DNA of 64,000 bases from Gremmenia infestans (lineage: Eukaryota > Ascomycota > Leotiomycetes > Helotiales > Hamatocanthoscyphaceae), in NCBI GenBank assembly GCA_032629725.1, contig JAFEVB010000007.1, forward strand, positions 558,001 to 622,000. The letters run 5' to 3'. Positions 8,809-18,847 of the stretch are shown in pieces. Every line of letters starts with the position of its first letter. The first letter of the stretch is position 1. A program made the translations under genes and the position numbers. The notes under the pieces were generated by a model that had not been told where the DNA came from, searched no databases, and was given only the letters and a program-made list of their open reading frames with translations.

Positions 8809-11757
8809 ATGGCAGCAGCAACATTCGACACCGCAGGAGGAGGTTTCTGGACCACAAATTGGACAACTGCCTTCAACGCAACCCAATACGTGCCCTCCGC
8901 GAAAGACCTCGCCCTCGCCGGTCCACGCATGTTCATGAAATTAGGTTCCTTCCTCGACGTCGATAACATCTTCGGAGTACGAATGGGGCAGCGCATCATC
9001 CCCGAAGCCACGGGGGGCGGTGGAAATTTCGTCGAAGCAGCTACGACGGCCGCAGCGTCCGCGAGAGAGATAGCACACTCTGCGGCGGAGATACTAGTTG
9101 ATACGGATGAGCAGGCCATTGGGCTGGCGAGTCGGTTCTCGCTGGAGAGCGCGAGGAGTTTTGGGAATGTGTTTAGTTATATGACATCGAGGTGGGCTAT
9201 TATGTGCGTGGTTATGGCTATTGTTCTTAATCGGACCAATATCTATGCTTCCACGAGAAGAAACCTAGTCCTGCCTTGGAAAGTCCGACTTGGGGTACGC
9301 ATCATACCGATTTTGTTTCTGGCGTTCCAGGCCAGGTATGCATTGCAGAGTATACAGTGCCAGACGTCCCCAGATTTCTCGATGCTGAGGTGGGGCAATG
9401 CGTCAAAGCATTCGGACCTGATGTATACGCAGAACGGGGGCGTGTTGCATACGGTCAGTCGGGGGCTCGTGTTTGGAGGAAGCGATGAGCAGGCTTGTTT
9501 GGCTGTGAAAATGATCCCCCCCGAGTATGATGAGGAGGTGGCTCTGTCGACGCCTAGGAAGGAGATGCCGCCGGCAGAACTTTCTGGATCGCTGTCCCTT
9601 CTTTATCCGCTGTTTCAGACCTTCTGTTTTAGTCAGATTGTTGAGGCCATATCTTGTGCTGCTCAGGGGCGTCTGGTTGCTGCTGAAACAGGAATGAGTA
9701 TCTTCGAGCATTCTTTGGCTTTCGCGGAGGCTGAAGCTGCTATTGGGAGTCAGCTGGGATTTGGATCTTTTGGTGATACAAGGAAGATCAAGGCTTGGAC
9801 GAACACTACATCTTCGGAGGAAGCACAGGAAATTGCCATTACTAGGACCATGATTATGAAAAGAGTCAACACTACCCCGGAAGTTCTTCTGGTTGGTTTC
9901 CTCTCCGCAATGAACCACTTGACCAGTCACGTTCTTGCAATCTTTAACTTCCAAGGACGCTTACGGCTGCTCAACACTGGGTTCTGGGGAATGGCATTCA
10001 TGTCAGCCATTGGATTGAGTATTATTACTTTTGACGTGGATGATATGTTGAACCAACCCTTGTTGCGATTCCCCACTGTTTGTATCGTCGGGTTCATTCC
10101 GCATGTTCTGGTCCTCTGTGGCATTGTTTGTTGCATGCTCATTTACGGAGCTGCGTTGGTCCTCTCAGCACTTGCTCCGCCAGTCAGTCGTGATGGCGTA
10201 TCTGAGCTCGACATTGCTGCTCAAAATGGATCATTTATTCAAAGGCTTCGAAATGCCCACCAAAACATGCAGGCCAATGTCCCCTTGTCCAGCATTAGAA
10301 TCACTATGCACATGGACTTTTACACGGCTCTGTTAAGAACTGGCTTTAGCGTTATGACTATGGCCAGTGAAGCTGTATATCTCAATGAAAGCCGTGGTGT
10401 TAGCATCAAGCAAAGAACGTGGTTAGAGGAAGAACGTTTACAAGAAATCGAAACAATTGGAGCTCAATGGCTTGGTCCAAGTTTCCGGTCCCATGCTCCT
10501 GATTCAAATTCCAATGATGGCTTGTCTGATAATGTCGGACTCGTTCCAGCAAAGGCCCAACCAATGGACCTACTTCGAGATTCATCCAGCGGCTATGCTC
10601 GAGAAATGACAACAAAAAAGAGAGCCACCATGAAGGGAAGAGACAGAGGTATCAGAGATGGTGTTGGTGCAGCAGAGAGAAGTGGAAGATGGATCATGGC
10701 AGTGGAGTTCTTCTTCGGTATCACTAGATTAATGGCTAGCTGGTACGCTTTTCTTGCTCTGAAGCTTATGGCAAAAGCTGGAGTGCGGAGGCGACCAGCT
10801 TTTCTTCTGTGGCTATCCAGGAGACCGAAGTCATCATCCCTTTCGGAGGACCTTCAACCACAGAGGACCGAGCCTGATTCGTTACAATTCTGGCTCTTGA
10901 GATCTGATGGTGAGCTGACATTGCCAAAAGATGAGCATGTCGATGTTGAGGTCGAGATGAGGAATCGACTTAAAGATGCCCAAGGATACACAGATGAAAG
11001 CAAGCTAGAATCGCACCTCTACGGATGGTGGCTCAACGGCGGTTGGTGGGGTGGAGATGATAGTAGCGGAACCTTCGACCCTTCCGAAAAGGAATTCGAC
11101 GATGACACCACCAGCGTTGTCTCTTTCTCCACAACCGCCTCCAACGACGATCAAGACTGGGAATCTGATGATGATGGCCGTCGAACACCTACCCAGAGTG
11201 ACCCTCGATCCTTCCGCGAAGAAACACCCCTGAACGATATGCCACTTAATGCGAGCGACCTCGCAAAATTGCTGCATCCTCAAACTCCGGAACAGCGCGC
11301 AGAGGCTCAAGCATTAGCTGCACATCTCGGAAGCGAGCAGATCATGACACGCTCCCGGTATGCAACGCTCACGCAACGGCAGCGCGCAAGAGTACTAACC
11401 TCGACACTCCTCCACCGCCCGCCACACCTTTCCTCGTCGTCCTCCCCTCTTACCTTAGAAGAAGAGGCGCAAATCCTCGAACACCTAATCCTTACCCGCC
11501 GCGCCACGGCGGCTGCAACCTCTACAGCGGGTGTGGGAAGGGAGGTAATGGACTGGAGCAAAGGGGCATCGGGAATGGGCGAAGGCGGACCCATGTGCGT
11601 GGTGTGCCAGTCCAGTCCAAGGAGTATCATCGTGTGGCCGTGCAGGTGTTTAAGTCTATGTGATGATTGTAGGGTTACGCTCGCGATGAATAATTTCGAC
11701 AAGTGTGTTTGTTGTCGGCGGGACGTTGCTAGTTTCTCGAGGATCTTCGTGCCTTAA
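8809..11757 (+). CDS. Multi-membrane RING-finger E3 ligase, Asi1/Asi3-like
   Basis: Uninterrupted 982-aa frame from the ATG at 8809; an upstream ATG at 8578 would add 77 aa. The N-terminal two thirds hold several hydrophobic helices (for example WAIMCVVMAIVL, IIPILFLAF, LLVGFLSAMNHL, CIVGFIPHVLVLCGIVCCML). An acidic, disordered segment follows. The last 55 residues form a RING-like cluster: CVVC, then PCRCLSLCDDC and CVCCRR, running to the C-terminus (FSRIFVP). This arrangement resembles the yeast Asi inner-nuclear-membrane ubiquitin ligases that degrade mislocalised or regulatory proteins. The usual RING His position is a Cys (PCRC), so it is an all-Cys variant. Family assignment is by architecture; localisation is inferred. 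Confidence 0.8.
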   Translation: MAAATFDTAGGGFWTTNWTTAFNATQYVPSAKDLALAGPRMFMKLGSFLDVDNIFGVRMGQRIIPEATGGGGNFVEAATTAAASAREIAHSAAEILVDTDEQAIGLASRFSLESARSFGNVFSYMTSRWAIMCVVMAIVLNRTNIYASTRRNLVLPWKVRLGVRIIPILFLAFQARYALQSIQCQTSPDFSMLRWGNASKHSDLMYTQNGGVLHTVSRGLVFGGSDEQACLAVKMIPPEYDEEVALSTPRKEMPPAELSGSLSLLYPLFQTFCFSQIVEAISCAAQGRLVAAETGMSIFEHSLAFAEAEAAIGSQLGFGSFGDTRKIKAWTNTTSSEEAQEIAITRTMIMKRVNTTPEVLLVGFLSAMNHLTSHVLAIFNFQGRLRLLNTGFWGMAFMSAIGLSIITFDVDDMLNQPLLRFPTVCIVGFIPHVLVLCGIVCCMLIYGAALVLSALAPPVSRDGVSELDIAAQNGSFIQRLRNAHQNMQANVPLSSIRITMHMDFYTALLRTGFSVMTMASEAVYLNESRGVSIKQRTWLEEERLQEIETIGAQWLGPSFRSHAPDSNSNDGLSDNVGLVPAKAQPMDLLRDSSSGYAREMTTKKRATMKGRDRGIRDGVGAAERSGRWIMAVEFFFGITRLMASWYAFLALKLMAKAGVRRRPAFLLWLSRRPKSSSLSEDLQPQRTEPDSLQFWLLRSDGELTLPKDEHVDVEVEMRNRLKDAQGYTDESKLESHLYGWWLNGGWWGGDDSSGTFDPSEKEFDDDTTSVVSFSTTASNDDQDWESDDDGRRTPTQSDPRSFREETPLNDMPLNASDLAKLLHPQTPEQRAEAQALAAHLGSEQIMTRSRYATLTQRQRARVLTSTLLHRPPHLSSSSSPLTLEEEAQILEHLILTRRATAAATSTAGVGREVMDWSKGASGMGEGGPMCVVCQSSPRSIIVWPCRCLSLCDDCRVTLAMNNFDKCVCCRRDVASFSRIFVP

Positions 11758-12452
11758 GCCGAGATGAGAGATAAGGAGAGTTGGGTTGTTGGCGGTGGAT
11801 ATATGGGTTCATGGCGTTTTAAGGAGCATGGGTCAGCAAGCGTTACGGATAAATAAATGAATAGCAAGCTTGGGTTTTCTGGCTTTTGTACAGTATGTAT
11901 ATTTTGCGGCGAGAGAACCTACATATATGAAGGGGTGGGACGAGTGGCAATGAACGTTAATGCATAGAGCGAATGGATGATATCTTATTCTGTATCGATC
12001 TTCCTCCTTGAATTTGAATATCCGATTGCCGCTCCATATTCTAATTCTTGAAGTCTTTTCATCAAGTTTACACGTCTTTCTCGTCTAGAGGATGGGTTGG
12101 GATGGGAATGAATGGGATAAGGAGGTAGTCAAGTACAGTATAGGCTTTTGAGGTGGAGGCGTGGATCCGGAACCAGATGAAAGTTGATATATCTTGTAAT
12201 GACCGACTCTTGCTCGTAAGTCTAATATAGATAGAAAAGAGGACCTGGTCATCATCCTCTTAAGACTTGTTTTGATTGCCTGGTATTATTCTCTGGGTAT
12301 CTGCAAAGACTAGTCATATATGCAGCCATCTTTGACTGACATCTCTCTTTCTTACTTTATTCCAACGCCATACAGAAGACCGAATCGTCTTTATGCAGTG
12401 CAGTCCCCCATTTTTTTTCTTCCTAAAACGCCTTTCAAAACAAACAACAGCT
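11758..12452. other. Intergenic between convergent genes
   Basis: 3' flanks of the RING gene and of MTR3, which converge here. No open frame of interest. A short poly-T tract lies at about 12411-12420. Confidence 0.6.
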
Positions 12453-13420
12453 TTAATACCGTCCCATCTTAACATCAGCAGTCTCCTTCAATGCCGCAAC
12501 AAGCACCCTATGTGCACCAAGTGCAGCCTGTACCGCATTGTCCGCCAACTCCTCATATCCCCCACCATCCCCAATATCCCCCTTGACCCAAAGATCTGTA
12601 ATCTCGTCTCTCTGTGGCAAATACCCCACAATACAAGCAGCCACAATATCCTTGTGCTCGCTGGGCACTGGGTCCAGCACCAGACCCGGCTTCCCACTCC
12701 TCTGAACAAGCGCTGCCACTCCCCCAGCTACAACATCCACACAATCAATACCAGCATCGGCAATGGCAGAAGATGCTACTGTAATACACCCGGAAAGCAC
12801 GCTCATCATACCCCATTCCCCGGCCCCTCCCTCATCGCCCCACCACCGATCCTCCTCGCCCTCCAGAATCGTAATGATAACCTCGACGCCACTCTTCGGC
12901 CATCGATCCCCAATAATCACACCCCGCAAAGCGGTCTCTAAATGCACGCCCAGATCGCGCTCACTCGCGTCCCGGAGATAGCCTTTCCGCTTGCGGGTTG
13001 CGAACGGGGCGTATTTGACGTGTGTGGAGAGGATGATGTGCGGGGAGAAGGGCGCGGATTTAGGGAGCGGCCGTGGACCGTGGACCGTGCAGGTTAATTT
13101 TAGGCCTGAGGTCGAGAGGGATGCGAGACCAGTTTTGGTGAGGTTGGGGTGATGGGGAGAAGCTTCGAGCTCTAGGTAGGCAGAGCCGGACGCTGAGGGG
13201 GTAACGCCGGTTTTGAGGACTGAGAATAGTATTAGCTGATCGTCTGGAGGATATACAGATTGTTATAAAGGGACTTACACATCTTTCGGAGAACATTTGG
13301 TGGTCTGGAGCGAGTTGGCCGTGGTGGGAGGGAGGAGGGGTCTTGGGTTATGTACTTGGAGTATGTAGGAGCGCTGGTGCCACCCGACGGTCCATTGATA
13401 CGCCGTCTGTCTGAATTCAT
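12453..13420 (-). CDS. MTR3: Exosome core subunit Mtr3 (RNase PH fold)
   Basis: Exons 13279-13420 and 12453-13219 (302 aa); the 59-nt intron (GTAAGT ... CTCAG) splits a Phe codon. Mtr3 is one of six RNase PH-like proteins in the catalytically inert ring of the eukaryotic RNA exosome, used in 3'-to-5' RNA processing and decay in nucleus and cytoplasm. Family landmarks are the N-terminal RPPNVLRKMFLKTGV, SASGSAYLELE, then VHGPRPL, VKYAPFA, and the second half with DVVAGGVAALV and a C-terminal regulatory helix. It lacks the phosphate-binding residues of bacterial RNase PH, as expected. It converges with the upstream RING gene. Confidence 0.93.
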
Positions 13421-14960
13421 GGTGAAAAGGATCGAAAGAACGACTGTTCAAGCATTATTTACTTTGGTGTTGAAGCTGGAATATTTACTTTTTGATATAT
13501 GTCTTAACGTAGCTTAGGCGCGGTCAAAGGATCTTCCGCGCCGAACCACTACAGAAATAAAAATTCCGGACTTGAGCTTCCACTTCTCCCACCCAGAACA
13601 ACACCACCACCAACATTTGGCAATCGACCTCAATGCCTCTTGACTTGTTTGGAGATACCTCTGCCAGCAGTATGGCTATGTTCCTACAAGTATATGAATT
13701 GCTATGCCACTTGCGCATCCAGCTATTAATATAAAGGTGCGCAAGAATTTTTCTTCCCTCCTGATCCACACATTGCTCCTGATGATTTATTTTACCCAAG
13801 TTCGCCGGCGATCACCTGAGCCATTGAACAACATGCATCACCATCTGAAGCATCTTCTTACCTTCTGTTGTTATTGATCATCGTGGAAGCAAACCGCTGA
13901 CCTGAAAACAAGACAGGGATTTCAATCGCCCGAGTGAATTCACCCCCATAAAGAGCAGTGAGCAGACTCTGCTATAACACCATCCCACAAGGAATAGCAA
14001 TATACCTGCAATGGCGTACCTCAAGCATCGAAAAGCATGAGCTAGATGCTGGCAGGGTGTCATTGCAGGCACACCAACTTCTTGTAAGCAAGCATAGTTT
14101 TTTTTTAATACTTCCACACAACTTTTCATGATGAGAAAAAATAATCAGTTCTGCTTCTGAACACCTGATGATAACCTATAATACCAAAACTTTTCTGAAC
14201 TTAACAAATCAATCCCCATCATCTTTGCCTTCACAGCAAAGCAGCTTGGCTAATGATTCTCAGCTTTAGGTACTCGCGCCCAGCCAGAACACCAACCGTG
14301 AATACAAAAAAAGGTACGGCAGTATGTTTTTCTTCTCGCAACACTTTCGCCCTGATGACAACAGCTTATCCATTCCATGACTGCGTCTTGGCCGAGCCAC
14401 CCTCCCGCACCGGACTGGTCATTCATTTGATCGGGATGATAGGTTGTGGAGTGCGTGTCTTCAGTGCTTCTGCGCTCTGCATTGCGTCTTGTAGTGTAGA
14501 GTACAGAGGCCGGCTGGGGTGCCTGAGTAAACTGGCTTATCTGAGCAACTTTCAATCACACTCACTACTTTGGACTTTGTTATGTTGCCATTGCTAACGA
14601 GTCCAGTAGGATTTCCATGCTTGATTCTTCCTTTCCACCCTTGCGGTCCTGATGTTTAGGTTTAATCTGAAGAGGTCGTCTGGTGTGCTTACACAGAAAT
14701 CAGAACGGGATGTGATTGGAGATGTCATGAACCTATAAACATAATTTCATATCAATTAAGAAAAATGAAACCCTTCGTATACCTGTCTTCGTCTTCCTGT
14801 GAATAATTTCCTTCAAGTGGTTGGCCTCAATTCAAGTCGTGACCTCCATACTCTTCAATGTCGACTTCGAGACACTTAGGAGCTGCAAATCGAGGAAAAC
14901 CTCTCACGTCACATTATCTTGTCAATAATTTCCCAAAATCCAATTTTTCTAATCCCCTCG
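13421..14960. other. Intergenic, 1.5 kb, no supportable gene
   Basis: Only short frames with no recognisable motif on either strand. It holds the MTR3 promoter on the left and runs into the P450 remnant on the right. Other fragments of the fossil locus may be here but are too decayed to identify by eye. Confidence 0.5.
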
Positions 14961-15450
14961 CTACATCATCTCAATAAACTTTTCGTTGGTACAATGAGCT
15001 GCTTCTTGAGCTATCAGTAGCGGTTGGTCCCGATGTTCAAGTAACACCTCCGGTCTGATCATTCCAGTGGAACGACCTGGGATCGAGTTCCACATCAAAC
15101 ATCGAACTGCCAGATTCGATGAACAATAAGCAATCTGGCAATCATCCATGCTATGCTAAAGGTCGTATGGTATCTCAACAGTCGAACACTAATCAATCCC
15201 AGAGACTCTTAGATAATTCACCATTGTCCAACAAATACAAGCCCGTAGTCCGAATCCAAATGTGTGAAGAGTTGAGCTTCTCCTGTCGCCGTCTGCGAAT
15301 TCTTTGGCGTGTCGGCGTGCTCAAGCCGTCTTTCTGGCTTGAAGCTGTTTGGGTCTTTGACGTTCTTTGCATAACGCAGATAGTGGCTCCGCTGGTGGGG
15401 TAACACGCGGGTTGAGTACCAGATATAGATATTCGGAATGCTGGCTTCAT
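14961..15450 (-). pseudogene. Cytochrome P450 3' remnant
   Basis: Not continuous in any frame, but three consecutive P450 landmarks occur in the right order on the minus strand. About 15410-15300 reads GATICV then DPNSFKPER in a shifted frame, matching the segment before the heme loop. About 15265-15240 reads FGFGLRACI, the heme-binding FxxGxRxC motif, in another frame. About 15150-15000 reads WMIARLL, then FDVELDPRSFHWNDQ and a final QPLLIAQ, the usual C-terminal end. At least three frameshifts and a stop separate them. The N-terminal two thirds were not found. The motifs suit fungal specialised-metabolism P450s. It lies head-to-head with the disabled prenyl synthase at 16301. Confidence 0.72.
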
Positions 15451-15490
15451 TTGTACACGAGCCCAGATAGCAAGGCCTTTGACTTGACGC

Positions 15491-16300
15491 AAATGTTTGT
15501 TATTTTGCTTGGATCCTCCAACGACTGACGGATATTGCGTTTAGAGGGAAAAGAGAAGAGAGGAGAGAGAGGAAGGAAGCGTATATAGAGCAAGACCAAT
15601 TAGATGCTAACTATCAAATCTAAGCTTTACGAGCTGTACATGCGCAGGTGATCTCTATGCGTACAAGCTTACCAATGGGACTAGTAAGGACGCTCCGGAT
15701 ATAAAGGGAAAGGGTCTACTGCTTATCTTTGCTGCAAACATTAGAAAAACAGCGTTTGGATTCAGTTCGTTACGACCCACGAACCTCGTAGACAAAAAAG
15801 CGGTAATGATTGAAGGAGAAAAAACCCGTATGTTTGTTGGTATTTGTAGCACCTGTCAAGTGCCATGGATCTGCGAGCTCCCAAGTACCTTGTGTAGGAG
15901 GAACATTGTACCCATGATGTTCTTCCACCCGTGCACACACCGACAAGCAACCGGGCAGGTAAGCAGGCAGGTTGTCCCAATCCGATGAGAATTTACGAAG
16001 CCATACACATGGGTTGTTCTTCGTAATTGGCACCGGTGAATAGTAAACACCATGTACTGTAAGCCGTCTGGTCTTACCTGTGAGTATATTATGCTGATGT
16101 ATGATTGCGCTATCTGTTTGCCGCCTTTTTATTCAATGATCTGATCTAAGCCTCTATACACGCTTTAAGCAATCGGGGCTATGGGGGGTATATAAGCAGT
16201 GTTGAAGAATGAGTGAACTCCTTCTCGGAGACAACCAATTTTAATATTTTATTGCAATCGTCACTAGAGAGAAAGAACTTTGCACATCTTTCGTATCGGC
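15491..16300. other. Spacer between two fossil genes
   Basis: Contains a purine-rich tract (about 15543-15580). No P450 N-terminus is recognisable. The last 120 nt look like the promoter of the prenyl-synthase pseudogene. Confidence 0.45.
16189..16195 (+). promoter_or_regulatory. TATA box of the prenyl-synthase pseudogene
   Basis: TATATAA follows a G-tract and lies 106 nt before the ATG at 16301. Placement suits a TATA element of a regulated fungal gene. It is predicted from position only. Confidence 0.45.
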
Positions 16301-17918
16301 ATGTCTACTCCTACCAAGAAGTGTATGGGTTGCTTTGTTTCGGAAAACCAAGTTTCGGATTGTGATTATGCTCTTGAAAGTTCAGTGTATTCTATTAACG
16401 GATCAGTGTCATTAGAAGCTTCCACTATGCCTATTTACGACTCTATTCAACAAGGTTTGGCGGCAAGCACCACTCAATTGGGTGACAATCAAAGCCCGAA
16501 TCATAGCCAGCAACCTGAAAACGGGATCATCCAAGCCATGAGACAGACAACATAGATGCATAAAAATCCCAGGACTCGCAGACTGTTCAAGAAATAGGCT
16601 TGGTAAATTCATTTGAAACTGGGGCAAAGAAAGAGGGGACTACTCCTATTTCGATACGAGAACCGACGATGATCCTCGATGATAAGGTATGGGCGTTGTG
16701 CTTTCCAATAACTGATTTCTTTGACAGGTGACAGCTAGTTCTCGAGCCATACAACTATGTTGCTTCCCTGGATGGAAAAGGGTCCAGAAACCATCTTTTG
16801 AACGCACTTGACGCTTGGTTTGCAGTGCCAACAACATCACTCAATATTATTCGCAGCACAATCATCATTCTCAACAACATATCTCTGATGTAAGCCCCTG
16901 CAACATATAAAATACACGCAAAATTTGATAGATATCTACAGGCTAGATGACATTGAAGACAATTCACCAATGCGCCGAGAAAGTCCGGCTACACATAGAA
17001 TGTTCGGTGAAGGCCAAACCATTAATCTGGTCAACTTCATGTACGTGAAGTGTCTTGAAAACCTTGCAAAACTCTCAAGTAGTTGTCTTTCCACCTTTCT
17101 GGGTAAGTTGCTACCCAGCTGAGCACTGCAACTTGCTAATGCTCTGCGGAGAGGAATTGAAGATCTTGCACATCGGCCAACAACTCGATCTGCATTGGAC
17201 ATATCATTGCAGCGTCCCAAGTGAGCAGGAGTACTTCAGTCAGGCTGAACAGAGTAAGTGCAGAATTAATTGTATGCGTAGACAACACACCCGGATTCCT
17301 TTATGACGTTTAGACGTAATTAAAAGCTAACATAATTGTATAGAGACAGGCGCTCTGTTTCGCCTCGCTGCAAAACTGATGCAGGCCGAAACTAGCAATG
17401 AGGAAGCCGACCATGCGACTAATAGCAAGATTAACGAGTTTATGATGCTGCTTGGACGACACTATTAAGCAGATAATATCTTCCTAGCCCTCGCCCCTAT
17501 TCCAAAAAAGCAAAAACAAAAGAATATGATAAATTAAAAAGAAATCCCGCAGACTGATTCCTTGCACAGCCAATGCCGAGACGATTACTTGGATCTTGTT
17601 TCAACTTAAGGAGGACACAATGACTTAGATCAAGGCAATTACTCACTGCCACTAATCCACGCTCTGCAGCAAGAGCAAGAACAAGGCAGTTCCAAACTGG
17701 CACGATTCCTCCAAGCGCGGAGGCTCGAGAATGGCATGTCTTCTGATATGAAGAACCTTGTCGACGGTATTCTTGAGAATAGGGGAAGTTTGAAATACAC
17801 GAGAGAGGTCCTGGGCCGGCAATTCACGGAACTCTTCTGGAAATTGGAGGAGATTGAGGTGGGTGTTGGGGAGAAGAATGGTGTTATTCGCTTGGCTCTT
17901 TTGCGGCTGCAACTGTGA
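16301..17918 (+). pseudogene. Disabled geranylgeranyl diphosphate synthase
   Basis: Conserved trans-prenyltransferase segments occur in order with most introns intact. 16735-16889 reads VLEPYNYVASLDGKG. From 16942 comes LDDIEDNSPMRRESPATHRMFGE, the first Asp-rich motif (shown in part). About 17152-17253 gives HIGQQLDLHWTYHC. About 17343-17464 gives TGALFRLAAKLMQAE. About 17571-17918 holds RDDYLDL, the second Asp-rich motif, DLDQGNYSLPLIHAL and a normal C-terminus. Three lesions are visible. The N-terminal frame stops at 16553-16555 and resumes in another frame from 16567. An intron donor expected at 17465 reads TT, not GT. An in-frame TAA sits at 17609-17611. The enzyme would have made GGPP for diterpenoids, and both metal-binding motifs remain, so loss looks recent. 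The housekeeping GGPPS must lie elsewhere. Confidence 0.85.
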
Positions 17919-18847
17919 GGTGAGAGAATGACAAGGTACTATAGAAGGCAAGGCAGGGGGGTTAATTGATGGATGATATTGGTGGAGGATAAAGTTTGGT
18001 AGAGTAGGTCGAGGTGGAAAGGTTTACGTTAGTAGCATTGTACTGTACCCAGCTCCATGATGCACCCGCTTGAACAGGACAGGACAGGAAGTGAAGTGAC
18101 TTAAAGTACCTACACTACCTAGGTAGTCTGCCAAAAGAAGGTTTCATCCCTGGTCCCGTGATCTCCATGATTGATCTACTTCGCGGCTTCAGCCCTTGAC
18201 TTCAATTGAGGCGCGAGCTAAGGTAGGTGGAGTAGCTGCCAGTTTAATTACCTTGCCTTAACTTAAATGAGATCTAGATCATGAACCAACCACCAGAACT
18301 TCTTTCTCTACCAATATTTCTTACTCAGGAAAGTTGGGAATCCCTCTCTGTGAAATCCTTTCTCTTCCACCCTATAAAATATATAACAATCCCTACCTTA
18401 CCTATTTTTTATACCTTACAGTATTCATTCATTCAAACGCAGCGCGGCAATGCTCCGCGGCTATTAAAACACCGACGACTTTCCTTGCTTACCTAGTCGA
18501 GTAGTGTCCCAATCAGATTTAGACTTTACGGTAAGCGCGACTTCTACCCTAATTTTTGAGACCAGATCAGATACTGGATGCCGTCAAACGAATTCCCTTT
18601 CTCACATGCCCTCCAGTCATTTAGGAATTGATTGAGCGCAAAAAAACCCGCCATCGATGCCGCGTCTCCTTCGAGCATTTCTCTACCTCTAGATCCAAAT
18701 CGCACGTCCACATTCATTCATCTTGGTTCAGGTCCAGCGGCGGGCAAACTGCCCAGGGGGTCACACAAGAGTCAGCTTGGGACAGACTGGCAATTTCAGC
18801 ATATCGACAGCCACAACGTCTGCCATTGCTCCTCGAATCCGCCCAAA
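17919..18847. other. Intergenic, promoter and leader of the mannosyltransferase
   Basis: Open frames before 18848 lack an ATG and are not conserved. CCTAGGTAG-type repeats occur at about 18110-18127. A pyrimidine-rich stretch (18280-18420) suits a promoter or leader. Confidence 0.5.

Noticed and set aside
16301..17918. Functional GGPP synthase with unusual splicing
   Set aside because: It would need a TT-AG intron, a way past an in-frame TAA and a repaired N-terminal frame at once, so a pseudogene is simpler.
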